From contig NZ_JAFBCR010000001.1 of the NCBI RefSeq assembly GCF_016907795.1, positions 682,001 through 746,000 on the forward strand: DNA of 64,000 nucleotides. Reading direction: 5' to 3'. Source of the DNA: Kocuria palustris. Its GTDB lineage: Bacteria > Actinomycetota > Actinomycetes > Actinomycetales > Micrococcaceae. The number at the start of each line of letters is the position of its first letter. Position 1 is the first letter of the stretch. Under the pieces are notes generated by a model. The model did not search any database, had not been told where the DNA came from, and saw only the letters and a program-made list of their open reading frames with translations. The translations under genes were made by a program, and so were the position numbers. Of the stretch, positions 47,946 through 56,489 are shown piece by piece.

Positions 47946-48605
47946 TCAGCGGCGCATGATCCTGCGCGCCATGGCGTTGCCGACGAACTGCACGGTCTGC
48001 ACCAGGACGATGATGACCGCGACCGCAGCCCAGGTGACCTCGTCGTTGAAGCGCTGGTAGCCCAGCCGCAGCGCGAAGTCGCCCAGACCGCCAGCGCCGA
48101 TGGCACCGGCCATGGCGGACATGTCGGTCACACCGATGACCAGGAACGTGTAGCCGAGCACCAGAGGGCCCAGGGCCTCCGGCAGGATCACCGTGGTGAT
48201 GATCCGGAACCGCGAGACGCCCATGGAGCGAGCCGCCTCGATCACACCGGGATCCACCGACATGAGGTTCTGCTCGACGATGCGCGCGACCGCGAACAGG
48301 GCGGCGATCGTCATGGCGAAGATCGCGGCGTTCTGCCCGAGCCTGGTCCCGATCACCGTCTCCGTCAGCGGGCCGAGGGCCGCCAGCAGGATGATGAACG
48401 GGATCGGCCGCACGAAGTTCACGATCAGGTTGATCGCGGTGTTCAGCGGGCGGTTCGCATAGATGCCGCCCGGACGCGTGACGTACAGCGCGACGCCGAA
48501 GACCAGGCCCAGGAACCCCGCGATGATCATGGTCACCACGACCATGTAGAGGGTCTCGCCGATGGACGTCAGCAGCTGAGGGCCGAGAACGGACCAGTTG
48601 GTCAT
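47946..48605 (-). CDS. metI: methionine ABC transporter permease
   Basis: MetI forms the membrane channel of the D/L-methionine importer. The 219-residue protein has five spans and the EAA loop EAARSMGVSRFRIITTVILPEALGPL that docks on MetN. The ATG overlaps the metN stop (ATGA), and GGAGGTG lies 5 nt upstream. Confidence 0.95.
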   Translation of the reverse strand: MTNWSVLGPQLLTSIGETLYMVVVTMIIAGFLGLVFGVALYVTRPGGIYANRPLNTAINLIVNFVRPIPFIILLAALGPLTETVIGTRLGQNAAIFAMTIAALFAVARIVEQNLMSVDPGVIEAARSMGVSRFRIITTVILPEALGPLVLGYTFLVIGVTDMSAMAGAIGAGGLGDFALRLGYQRFNDEVTWAAVAVIIVLVQTVQFVGNAMARRIMRR

Positions 48606-49723
48606 GCCGACACCTCCTTCACGGTCGTGGCCTCTGCAAGCCGGGCGATCGTGTCCTCCACGGCCTGCGGCTCGCCCAGCAGCTCGACGGTCAGGGAGCC
48701 GAAGGACTGCTCTTGCAGCACCGACACCCCGCCGAACACGATCCTGAAGCCCACGCCGCGCTCAGCGGCGGCGCGGCTGAGCACCGTGCCGACATCGACG
48801 CCCTCGCGGATCTCCATGACCACCAGGCGGCCGTCGTGGCGCGCGCGCAGGTGCGCGAGCTCCTCGGCGTCCGGCTCGGCGTGGACGACGGTGGAGACGA
48901 AGCGACGGGTCGTGGGCGACTGCCCGGCCGAGAAGATCTGGGCCGTGGGGCCCATCTCGACCACGCGTCCGCTGTCCATGACCGCGACGCGATCGGCGAT
49001 CGAGCGCACCACGTCCATCTCGTGGGTGATCAGCACGACCGTGATCCCGAACTCCCGGTTGGCCCGGCGCAGCAGCGCCAGCACCTCCTGGGTGGTCTCC
49101 GGGTCCAGTGCGGAGGTGGACTCGTCGGCCAGCAGGATCTTGGGGTTGGCAGCCAGCGCCCGGGCGATGCCCACGCGCTGCTTCTGCCCGCCCGAGAGCT
49201 GCTCGGGGTAGTTGCCCGCCCGCTCGGAGAGCCCGACGAACTCGAGCAGCTCCTTCACGCGCGCCCTGCGATCGGCCGCCGACCAGCCCGCCTGCTTCAG
49301 CGGGTACTCGACGTTGCCGGCCACGGAGCGCGACGTGAACAGGTTGAACTGCTGGAAGATCATGCCGATGTCGCGACGGATCGGGGCCAGCTGATTCTCG
49401 GTGCGGCCGTCGACCCGGCGGCCGTCGACCTCGACGACGCCGGAGGTCACCGGCTCCAGGCCGTTGATCAGGCGCACGAGCGTGGATTTGCCGGCACCCG
49501 AGTAGCCGATCACGCCGAAGATCTCGCCTCGGCGGATGTCGAGGGTGACATCGTCGACTGCGGTCACGTCCCGCTTGGTCCTGCCCTTGCCCGTGGTGAA
49601 GGACTTGGTGACGCCGTCGAAGCGCACGATCGCCTCGGTCTCGGGCCCGGGCCGACGCCGCTGCGTGTCAGCGGCGTCGGCCACCGGCTCGCTGTCGGGG
49701 TGGAACTGCTCGGCCGGGGTCAC
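48602..49723 (-). CDS. metN: methionine ABC transporter ATP-binding protein
   Basis: The 373-residue ATPase has Walker A GYSGAGKST (73-81), Q loop FQQFNLF, signature LSGGQKQR near 176 and Walker B ILLADEST near 198. The C-terminal NIL domain (about 290-365) binds methionine and inhibits transport when the cell is replete. The N-terminal 30 residues are a variable extension. The GTG start overlaps the metQ stop by 4 nt. Confidence 0.96.
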   Translation of the reverse strand: MTPAEQFHPDSEPVADAADTQRRRPGPETEAIVRFDGVTKSFTTGKGRTKRDVTAVDDVTLDIRRGEIFGVIGYSGAGKSTLVRLINGLEPVTSGVVEVDGRRVDGRTENQLAPIRRDIGMIFQQFNLFTSRSVAGNVEYPLKQAGWSAADRRARVKELLEFVGLSERAGNYPEQLSGGQKQRVGIARALAANPKILLADESTSALDPETTQEVLALLRRANREFGITVVLITHEMDVVRSIADRVAVMDSGRVVEMGPTAQIFSAGQSPTTRRFVSTVVHAEPDAEELAHLRARHDGRLVVMEIREGVDVGTVLSRAAAERGVGFRIVFGGVSVLQEQSFGSLTVELLGEPQAVEDTIARLAEATTVKEVSA

Positions 49724-50595
49724 TTCTGGAGGTCCTCCTCGTAATCGGAGAGGACCTGCTCCAGCTCCTCCTGCGAGAGGTCCATGGTCACCGCGGTGCC
49801 CTTGCTGTCCTCCTTCTCGGCCTCCTCGACCTCCGGGGTGTGGAAGAGATCGGCGACCTTGTGGAGGGTCTCGTCGTCCTTGTTGGCCTCGGTGGTGGCA
49901 AACAGGTTCACGTACGGACGGGCGTTCTCGTTCTCGGCGCCGTCGGAGGCCAGGGCCGAATCGGGATCGATGTCGCCGCGGGCCAGGAAGTCGTTGTTGA
50001 TGACGGAGCCAGCCACGGAGTCCAGGGACAGCACGGTCTGCTCGGCCGAGACCGGGGTGACGGAGACCTTCGAGGCCTCGGTGTCGATGTCCGACTCGGT
50101 CGGGGCGGTGGTGTCCGAGGTGAACTCGACCAGGCCGTTGGCCTGCAGCAGCAGCAGCGCGCGCGACTGGTTGATCGAGTCGTTGGGGATGGCGATCTCG
50201 TCGCCGTCCTGGATGTCCTCGAGCGACTCGTACTTGTTGGAGTACAGGCCCAGCGGGTAGATCGAGGTCGAGGCGATCGGGGTGATGGTCTCCCCGGAGC
50301 TGTTGTTGTAGTCCGCCAGGTACGCGATGTGCTGGAACCAGTTCATGTCGACGTCGCCGGAGACGGTCGCCGGGTTGACCTGGCTGTACTCGGAGAGCTC
50401 GACCAGCTCGACGGTGATGCCCTCCTCCTCGGCCTTCTCCACGAGGGCCTCGTTCACGGGGGTGGTGCCGACGACGCCGATCTTGATGACCCCGTCGTCG
50501 TAGGGGGCCTCATCGGAGTCGCCGCCGCCGCAGCCGGCGAGGGTCAGGCCGAGGACTGTGGTCACGGCCAGGGCGGAGAGACGGTGTGCGCGCAT
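49720..50595 (-). CDS. metQ: methionine-binding lipoprotein (NlpA/MetQ family)
   Basis: MetQ captures methionine outside the membrane and delivers it to MetI. The 291-residue protein has a lipobox LTLAGC (Cys about 22) followed by VIKIGVVGTTPVNEAL and MNWFQHIAYLADYN, characteristic of the NlpA family, and IAIPNDSINQSRALLLLQ. It is first in metQ-metN-metI, all coupled. A SAM-responsive riboswitch candidate lies upstream. Confidence 0.95.
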   Translation of the reverse strand: MRAHRLSALAVTTVLGLTLAGCGGGDSDEAPYDDGVIKIGVVGTTPVNEALVEKAEEEGITVELVELSEYSQVNPATVSGDVDMNWFQHIAYLADYNNSSGETITPIASTSIYPLGLYSNKYESLEDIQDGDEIAIPNDSINQSRALLLLQANGLVEFTSDTTAPTESDIDTEASKVSVTPVSAEQTVLSLDSVAGSVINNDFLARGDIDPDSALASDGAENENARPYVNLFATTEANKDDETLHKVADLFHTPEVEEAEKEDSKGTAVTMDLSQEELEQVLSDYEEDLQK

Positions 50596-50666
50596 GGGAG
50601 GGGTTGCCTTTCGTTCAGCGAGCTGTCCGATCCCATCGGGGTGACCGGCGGCGCTGAACGTCAGGC

Positions 50667-50687
50667 GTGCGCATCGATGCTGCGCAC
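50667..50687 (-). promoter_or_regulatory. candidate expression-platform hairpin of the SAM riboswitch
   Basis: Arms GTGCGCA / TGCGCAC (7 bp, 7-nt loop) directly after the aptamer. It could take part in switching, but there is no U tract, so translational control of metQ is as likely as termination. Confidence 0.4.
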
Positions 50688-50689
50688 GA

Positions 50690-50811
50690 ACCCAAATCCG
50701 TGCTTGCCGCGGTGCGGAACCGGAGCCGGATGGTCATCTGGGGCACCCCACCACGGTGAGAGGGTTGCCGTCCGGCCAGCCAGAGCTTCGCGCCGGATCT
50801 CGTCATCCGGC
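50690..50811 (-). promoter_or_regulatory. SAM-IV-type riboswitch upstream of metQNI
   Basis: An 8-bp P1 helix, GCCGGATG (50804-50811) with CATCCGGC (50725-50732), closes a core containing GGCAACCCTC, CGTGGTGGGGTGCCCC and ATGACC. These are the conserved blocks of the SAM-IV class found upstream of actinobacterial methionine genes. A downstream GCGGCAAGCACGGA block matches the SAM-IV 3' pseudoknot segment. TAGGAT (50816-50821) is a fitting -10 box just before P1. The hairpin at 50667-50687 may be part of the expression platform. Class assignment is from remembered consensus and has not been run against a covariance model. Confidence 0.85.
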
Positions 50812-50916
50812 GCAGATCCTAGCATCTGAGTCCGGTGCGGGCGAGCCCCCCACGAGGCCTGGCACGGGCTCTGGCTCAGGCACCGACTGCACGTCGGCCG
50901 CGTCCCGGAGGCCGGC

Positions 50917-52191
50917 TCATCGACGCCTCTGCCTCACCAGCTCATCAGCGCGGGAGCGAGCCCAGGCCTCGGCTGCCAGCACCGATTCGAGGCTCAGCTC
51001 GTCGATGGGCTCATGCTCCCGCACGACTTCGGCCACGAGCTCGACGATCTCCAGGAAGCCCAGGCGCCCGGCGTGGAAGGCCAGGACCGCCTGCTCGTTC
51101 GCGGCGTTGAACACGGCAGGGCCGGTGGACCCGGAAGCCGCCGCCTCCTTGAGCAGACGCACCGCTGGGAAGGCCTCCTCATCCAGCGGCTCGAAGCTCC
51201 AGGTCGCCGCCTGAGTCCAGTCGCACGGCGAGGCGGCGCCCGGGACCCGATGCGGCCAGCCGAGGCCCAGCGCGATCGGCAGGCGCATGTCCGGCGGGGA
51301 GGCCTGAGCCATGGTGGAGCCGTCCACGAACTGCACCATCGAGTGCACGACGGACTGCGGGTGCACCACCACGTCGATGCGCTCCAAGGGGATATCGAAG
51401 AGCAGGTGGGCCTCGAGGACCTCGAGGGCCTTGTTGACCATGGTCGAGGAGTTCGTGGTCACCATCAGCCCCATGTCCCAGGTGGGATGTGCCAGGGCGT
51501 CCTGCGGGCGCACGTCCCGCAGGGAATCGCGCGAGCGCCCGCGGAAGGGTCCGCCGGAGGCCGTCAGCACGAGCCGATCGACCTCTGCCGACGCGCCGCT
51601 GCGCAGCGCCTGGGCCAGGGCTGAGTGCTCGGAGTCCACGGGGATCAGCGGGTCGTCGTGCGGGGAGGCCTGCGCGGCCCGGCGCACCAGCTCACCGCCG
51701 GCGATCAGCGACTCCTTGTTGGCCAGGGCCAGCAGCTTGCCGGCCTCCAGGGCGGCAAGGGTGGGGGCCAGCCCGATCGAGCCGGTGATGCCGTTGAGGA
51801 CGAGATCGGCCTCCGGCGCTCGCGCCGCCTGCACGGCGGCCTTCGATCCCGCGAGGATCTGCGGGGAATAGTCCTCCCCCAGCGCCAGGACCCGCGAGGC
51901 GATCATGCGCTCGAGCAGCGCCGCGTCCTGGACATCGCCGGACGTCGCCACGAGCGGGGCCCGGGTCTCGACGGCCTGCTCCGCGAGCAGCTCGAGGTTC
52001 GACGAGCCGGCCGCCAGGGCCACCACCCGGAATGGGTCCTGCTGATCGGCCGACGCCGCGGCGGTGCGCACGACGTCGAGCGCCTGTGTGCCGATGGAGC
52101 CGGTCGAGCCCAGGATGCAGATGCGGCGCTGGGACTCGGCCCACAGGGGAGCCTCGGGTGCGGGACGCTGTTCGCTGGAGATCTCGGACAT
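50917..52191 (-). CDS. dxr: 1-deoxy-D-xylulose-5-phosphate reductoisomerase
   Basis: DXR makes MEP, the committed step of the non-mevalonate isoprenoid pathway. The 424-residue protein has the NADPH motif GSTGSIGTQALD (about 29-40), LANKESLIAGGELV, the metal-binding PVDSEHSA and LTASGGPFRGRS. All catalytic segments are intact. The ATG at 52191 has GGAG close by and CATACT 6 nt upstream, so leadered or leaderless expression is possible. Confidence 0.96.
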   Translation of the reverse strand: MSEISSEQRPAPEAPLWAESQRRICILGSTGSIGTQALDVVRTAAASADQQDPFRVVALAAGSSNLELLAEQAVETRAPLVATSGDVQDAALLERMIASRVLALGEDYSPQILAGSKAAVQAARAPEADLVLNGITGSIGLAPTLAALEAGKLLALANKESLIAGGELVRRAAQASPHDDPLIPVDSEHSALAQALRSGASAEVDRLVLTASGGPFRGRSRDSLRDVRPQDALAHPTWDMGLMVTTNSSTMVNKALEVLEAHLLFDIPLERIDVVVHPQSVVHSMVQFVDGSTMAQASPPDMRLPIALGLGWPHRVPGAASPCDWTQAATWSFEPLDEEAFPAVRLLKEAAASGSTGPAVFNAANEQAVLAFHAGRLGFLEIVELVAEVVREHEPIDELSLESVLAAEAWARSRADELVRQRRR

Positions 52192-52280
52192 GGCTCCAGT
52201 ATGCCGACCTGCCTCCAGCGTTGCCGGAGCGCGTTGGACGCGCCCCCCTTCCGCGCACGCCCCCTGGCCCGGAGGAGACG

Positions 52281-52317
52281 AAGCGCCCCGCCCCTCTCGA
52301 CGAGGGACGGGGCGCTT
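52281..52317 (-). terminator. hairpin downstream of the GlsB-type gene
   Basis: Sixteen-bp arms (52281-52296 with 52302-52317) and a 5-nt loop. The one mismatch becomes a G·U pair in minus-strand RNA. It lies 25 nt past the stop at 52342. Confidence 0.8.
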
Positions 52318-52341
52318 GCAGGTGCTGCGGAACGCGTCGGC

Positions 52342-52629
52342 TCAGCGCTCGACGGCACCGCCGCGGCTGCCCTTGGTGAGGGCGCCGTAGATGAACAGCA
52401 CGACGAGCGCGCCGATGATGGCGAGCACGATCGAGCCGATGGACAGGGTGCTGCCGGCCTGGTGCAGGCCCGGGATGACCATGGCGATCAGGCCGCCGAC
52501 GAAGGCGCCGACGATGCCCAGGATGATGGTCATCACGATGCCGCCGCCCTGCTTGCCGGGCATGATGAGCTTGGCGATGGCGCCGGCGATGATGCCGAGG
52601 ACCAACCAGGCGATGATGGATCCGATCAT
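52342..52629 (-). CDS. GlsB/YeaQ/YmgE family small membrane protein
   Basis: The 95-residue protein has the transglycosylase-associated (YeaQ/YmgE) pattern: MIGSIIAWLVLGIIAGAIAK, GKQGGGIVMTIILGIVGAFVGG, and a final hydrophobic span. These small stress-associated proteins are common in Gram-positive bacteria; the molecular role is unclear. GAGGAG lies 7-8 nt before the ATG. It is monocistronic, with its own terminator. Confidence 0.92.
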   Translation of the reverse strand: MIGSIIAWLVLGIIAGAIAKLIMPGKQGGGIVMTIILGIVGAFVGGLIAMVIPGLHQAGSTLSIGSIVLAIIGALVVLFIYGALTKGSRGGAVER

Positions 52630-52723
52630 GGTGCTTCTCCTCTTCCGGGACGCCAGTGCGACGTCCCTGAACTGGGGGTCGAGTGCTCAGACTGCTGAGC
52701 ATCTACTTGAGAGTATCCCCTGA

Positions 52724-52757
52724 GCGGCTCGAGGCGAGCATCCTTGCCCCGAGCCGC
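52724..52757 (-). terminator. possible weak terminator after the acetate symporter gene
   Basis: GCGGCTCG / CGAGCCGC arms (8 bp) with an 18-nt loop, 87 nt past the symporter stop. Confidence 0.4.
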
Positions 52758-52843
52758 TGAGGCGTCTCTCACACTTCGCTCAGATGCACTTGTGCGTCGA
52801 ATCGCCCCAGGTCAGCCCCGAGATGATCCGAGAGCCGCGCAGC

Positions 52844-54463
52844 TCAGTGATCGACTGGGGGCTCGGCCCCGACTCCCGTCATGGAGCGGACTTCCATCTC
52901 GGCCTGCTTCTCGCGGTTCTCGCGGCGGCGCTCCGTGAGCGAGCCGATGATGGCCAGCAGGAAGCCGACCGGGATCGAGACGATGCCCGGGTTGGTCAGC
53001 GGGAACCAGGCGAAGTCGGCGCTGGCGATCATGGAGGTCTCCGCCCCGGACATCACCGGGGAGAAGATGATCAGCACGACCGCGGTGATCAGGCCGCCGT
53101 ACATGGACCACACCGCGCCGCGGGTGGTGAAGCGCTTCCAGTACAGCGAGAACAGGATCGTGGGCAGGTTCGCCGAGGCTGCGACCGCGAAGGCCAGGGC
53201 CACCAGGAAGGCGACGTTCTGCCCCTGCGCACCGATCCCGCCCAGGACGGCCACGACGCCGATCACGACCACGGTGATCTTGCCGACCCGCAGCTCCTCC
53301 TTGCCGGTGGCCTTGCCCTTCTTGATCACGTTGCCGTAGATGTCGTGGGCGAACGACGCCGATGCCGTGATGGCCAGACCCGCCACGACCGCCAGGATCG
53401 TGGCGAAGGCGACGGCTGCGATGAATCCGAGCAGCAGGGATCCGCCGAGCTCGTAGGCCAGCAGCGGCGCCGCCGAGTTCACTCCGCCCGGAGCCGCCGC
53501 GATGCGGTCGGCGCCGATCAGGGCCGCGGCCGCATAGCCGAGCACCAGGGTGAAGAGGTAGAAGGTGCCGATCAGCACGATGGCCCAGACCACCGACTTG
53601 CGGGCCTCCTTGGCCGTGGGGACCGTGTAGAAGCGCATCAGCACGTGGGGCAGGCCCGCCGCGCCGAGCACGAGGGCCAGGCCGAGGGAGACGAAGTCGA
53701 GCTTGGTGACCTCGCTGAGCCCGTAGCGCAGCCCGGGCTCCAGGATCGCGTGGTCGCCTGCGGTGTCCACGGCTCCCCCGAGCAGGCCGGAGAAGCTGAA
53801 GCCGAACAGCGCCAGTGCCCACACCGTCATGACCGCCACGCCGGCGACCAGCAGGCAGGCCTTGATGATCTGCACCCACGTGGTGCCCTTCATGCCGCCG
53901 ATCAGCACGTAGGCGATCATCAGGACGCCCACGGCCAGGATCACCACGGACTGCCCGGTGCGGGAGGTCACCCCCAGCAGAAGGGACACGAGCGCACCCG
54001 CGCCTGCCATCTGCGCCAGGAGGTAGAAGAGCGTGACGCTGAGAGTGGAGATCGACGCCGCCATGCGCACGGGGGTCTGGCGCAGGCGGAAGGACAGGAC
54101 GTCCGCCATCGTGAACTTGCCCGTGTTGCGCAGCGGCTCGGCGATCAGCAGCAGAGCCACGAGCCAGGCCACGAAGAACCCGATCGAGTACAGGAAGCCG
54201 TCGTAGCCCTGCACGGCGATCGCGCCCACGATGCCGAGGAACGACGCGGCCGAGAGGTAGTCGCCGGCGATCGCCAGGCCGTTCTGGGTGCCGGTGAAGG
54301 AGCGGCCTCCGGCGAAGTAGTCGGCCGCGCTCTGCGTGGACTTCGAGGCGCGGATGACGACGACCAGGGTCACCGCCACGAAGGCCAGGAAGATCGACAT
54401 GTTGATCCAGGGCGATCCGACCGTGCTCGAGGAGGTCTCTGCCAGGGAGATCTGGGGGCTCAT
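52844..54463 (-). CDS. actP: sodium:solute symporter, cation/acetate symporter (ActP-like)
   Basis: The 539-residue protein has about 13 spans and the SSS-family hallmarks DYFAGGRSFTGTQNGLAIAGDYLSAASFLG and VLMIAYVLIGGMKGTTWVQIIKA. The DUF485 partner directly upstream is the standard companion of ActP/MctC-type acetate, propionate or pyruvate carriers. The two genes are 4 bp apart and surely cotranscribed. Confidence 0.93.
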   Translation of the reverse strand: MSPQISLAETSSSTVGSPWINMSIFLAFVAVTLVVVIRASKSTQSAADYFAGGRSFTGTQNGLAIAGDYLSAASFLGIVGAIAVQGYDGFLYSIGFFVAWLVALLLIAEPLRNTGKFTMADVLSFRLRQTPVRMAASISTLSVTLFYLLAQMAGAGALVSLLLGVTSRTGQSVVILAVGVLMIAYVLIGGMKGTTWVQIIKACLLVAGVAVMTVWALALFGFSFSGLLGGAVDTAGDHAILEPGLRYGLSEVTKLDFVSLGLALVLGAAGLPHVLMRFYTVPTAKEARKSVVWAIVLIGTFYLFTLVLGYAAAALIGADRIAAAPGGVNSAAPLLAYELGGSLLLGFIAAVAFATILAVVAGLAITASASFAHDIYGNVIKKGKATGKEELRVGKITVVVIGVVAVLGGIGAQGQNVAFLVALAFAVAASANLPTILFSLYWKRFTTRGAVWSMYGGLITAVVLIIFSPVMSGAETSMIASADFAWFPLTNPGIVSIPVGFLLAIIGSLTERRRENREKQAEMEVRSMTGVGAEPPVDH

Positions 54464-54467
54464 GGGT

Positions 54468-54842
54468 TCAGGCCTCCTGTCCGGTGCTGCGGGAGCGGGA
54501 GGCGAAGTCGCCGGCCTCGAGATCGGCGCGGATGTCCTGCGCCTGGCTGTCGAGGTTCTTGTTCGCGAAGACCACGTAGGCCGCGGTGATGCCGAAGGTC
54601 GTCACGAACTGCAGCAGGCCCAGGATCACTCCGAGGTTCACGTTGCCGAGCACCTCGCGGCCCATGAAGGACGGCGCGTAGATGGACAGCAGGACGTAGA
54701 GGAAGAACCAGACGAGGAAGAACACGGTCATGGGGAACACGAAGCGGCGGTGCGTGCTGCGCAGGGACTGGAACTGAGGCGAAGCCTGGGCCGCCATGAA
54801 GTCCTCTGCCGTCGGCTCCGCGATGCGGGGCTGGTCGGCCAC
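54468..54842 (-). CDS. DUF485 domain membrane protein, partner of the acetate symporter
   Basis: The 124-residue product has the DUF485 core SPQFQSLRSTHRRFVFPMTVFFLVWFFLYVLLSIYAPSFM and a second span with LGLLQFVTTFGITAAYVVFANK. DUF485 genes (YjcH type) precede actP in many bacteria and are thought to aid the carrier. The start is a GTG with AGAGGA 6 nt upstream. The C-terminal 25 residues are polar. Confidence 0.93.
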   Translation of the reverse strand: MADQPRIAEPTAEDFMAAQASPQFQSLRSTHRRFVFPMTVFFLVWFFLYVLLSIYAPSFMGREVLGNVNLGVILGLLQFVTTFGITAAYVVFANKNLDSQAQDIRADLEAGDFASRSRSTGQEA

Positions 54843-54882
54843 GGGGATCCTCTCGATGAAGAGTCGACGTGAGCTCTGTTAC

Positions 54883-54907
54883 TCACAGGTGTGACACACA
54901 CCATAAT
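54883..54907 (-). promoter_or_regulatory. candidate promoter and operator of DUF485-actP
   Basis: TCACAGGTGTGA (54883-54894) is a perfect inverted repeat, and GTGTGACACAC (54889-54899) overlaps it. On the minus strand TTATGGT lies just upstream of the repeats and could be the -10 box. TGTGA/TCACA half-sites are typical of CRP/GlxR-family regulators of carbon use, though the spacing here is shorter than the classical 6 bp. Confidence 0.45.
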
Positions 54908-54980
54908 CAGCGATCTTCAAGGTTGAGGGCGCCACTCCGAGAAATGGCATCGAGTTGCCAAGACTTCCCCCGGCCGGCGC

Positions 54981-55607
54981 TCAGTCCAGGATCAGCCCCA
55001 GGTCCACGAGGGCGTCCAGGAAGGCATCGACCTGGTTCTCCTCGTACACGTCCTGGCCGTAGGCGGGGTCGAACACCGCGCGGCGGATCATGTCGACATC
55101 CGGGGCCTGCTGGCGATCGATCTCGGTGAGCACCGTCTCGCACAGCTCATCGACCTGTCGGGCGCTGTAGCCACGGGTCGAGGCCGACGACGGGGCGCGG
55201 AAGCGGTGTCCGCTCGGACGGCGGAGCCGGCCGTAGATCTGCTCGAGCCGGCGGTCCATGCGGTCGTCCCAGGCCTGGGGGCCGTCCTCCGCCTGACGGC
55301 GCCGGGCATGGGGTGCGGCCGCACGGTCCTCGAGCCGGTCGATCGCCGCGTCGACCTCGGCGGGGATGTAGCCGCCGCGCTGACGCCGGAAGGTCGCGGT
55401 GCGCAGCGTCTCGGGCTCGGGAAGCACGGTGTCGTCAGGCTCGTCATCCCCGGGGCCCGAGCCGAGCAGCGGGAGCAGCAGGGCGTCGACGTCGGCGACG
55501 CGGTAGCCCCACGAGCGCGAGGCGACCCGTCCCAGGCCCAGGCCGTCCTGCGGCGCCTGCGCGCCTGCGGTCCCCTCGGCGTCAGGGGTGTCGGCTGCGG
55601 TGCTCAT
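54981..55607 (-). CDS. DivIVA-domain repeat protein
   Basis: The 208-residue protein contains four short units resembling the DivIVA N-terminal motif G-Y-x3-V-D: WGYRVADVDALL, GYIPAEVDAAIDRL, GYSARQVDELCE and VYEENQVDAFLDAL. Such repeat proteins occur next to cdsA in Micrococcales and may recognise curved membrane or bind cell-pole partners, but no experiment is known to me. It lies 6 bp downstream of cdsA. The middle segment is Arg-rich and polar. Confidence 0.85.
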   Translation of the reverse strand: MSTAADTPDAEGTAGAQAPQDGLGLGRVASRSWGYRVADVDALLLPLLGSGPGDDEPDDTVLPEPETLRTATFRRQRGGYIPAEVDAAIDRLEDRAAAPHARRRQAEDGPQAWDDRMDRRLEQIYGRLRRPSGHRFRAPSSASTRGYSARQVDELCETVLTEIDRQQAPDVDMIRRAVFDPAYGQDVYEENQVDAFLDALVDLGLILD

Positions 55608-55613
55608 GACGGA

Positions 55614-56489
55614 TCAGCCTCCTTGGCCGAGCCTGCCGACCGCGACCAGCAGCTCGAAGACCACGTAGCCCACCGGGATCGCGAAGAGGATCGAGTCGAT
55701 GCGGTCCATGACCCCGCCGTGGCCGGGAAGGAGGTCGCCCATGTCCTTCACCCCGAGCTCGCGCTTGACCATGGACTCGGAGAAGTCGCCGAGTGCGGAG
55801 ACGATGACGAGGAAGAAGGCCAGGACGGTGCTGTGCCACCAGGGGACGTCGAGCATGAGCGCGCCCAGCACCGTGCCGAGCAGGAGGGAGCCCAGCATGG
55901 ACCCGGCGAAGCCCTCCCAGGTCTTCTTGGGGCTGATCCGCGGTGCCATGGGGTGCTTGCCCCACAGCACGCCGGCGATGTATCCGAAGGTGTCGTTGCC
56001 GACCGCCATGAGGATCACGAGCAGGACCTTGGCGGGGCCCTCCGGGGCGTGGAACAGCAGGACCGCCAGCGAGATCAGCAGGCCCGCCCAGGTCACCGCG
56101 AACAGCGACGACATCACGGACAGGACCATGCCGTCGGTCCGCCCGAAGACGCGGCAGAGGATCACGACGGTGCAGACCAGGATCAGCGCGATGATCAGCG
56201 CCTCGGACCCGCCGACGAAGGCGGCCAGCGGCAGCACGGCCGCGCCCACGGCGGCGGGAGTGCGAGGCACCTTGATGCCGCCGCGGGCCAGGGAGCCGCA
56301 GACCTCCCACACGCCCAGGCCCGCGGCCGCGGCGGCCAGGAGGGCGACCACCGGCGGCACCAGGAACAGGCCGACGAGGAGCACGACGATCAGCCCCGCG
56401 CCGACTCCGATCGCGGCAGGCAGATTGCGGCCTGCGCGGGAGGTCTTCTGGGCGGGGGCGGACGACGGCTCTTCGACGACGGTGGGCAT
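55614..56489 (-). CDS. cdsA: phosphatidate cytidylyltransferase
   Basis: CdsA makes CDP-diacylglycerol for phospholipid synthesis, the substrate of PgsA encoded elsewhere in this window. The 291-residue membrane protein has the signature SPKKTWEGFAGS and the C-terminal KDMGDLLPGHGGVMDRIDS with its metal-binding aspartates. Its ATG overlaps the frr stop (TGATG). Confidence 0.95.
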   Translation of the reverse strand: MPTVVEEPSSAPAQKTSRAGRNLPAAIGVGAGLIVVLLVGLFLVPPVVALLAAAAAGLGVWEVCGSLARGGIKVPRTPAAVGAAVLPLAAFVGGSEALIIALILVCTVVILCRVFGRTDGMVLSVMSSLFAVTWAGLLISLAVLLFHAPEGPAKVLLVILMAVGNDTFGYIAGVLWGKHPMAPRISPKKTWEGFAGSMLGSLLLGTVLGALMLDVPWWHSTVLAFFLVIVSALGDFSESMVKRELGVKDMGDLLPGHGGVMDRIDSILFAIPVGYVVFELLVAVGRLGQGG

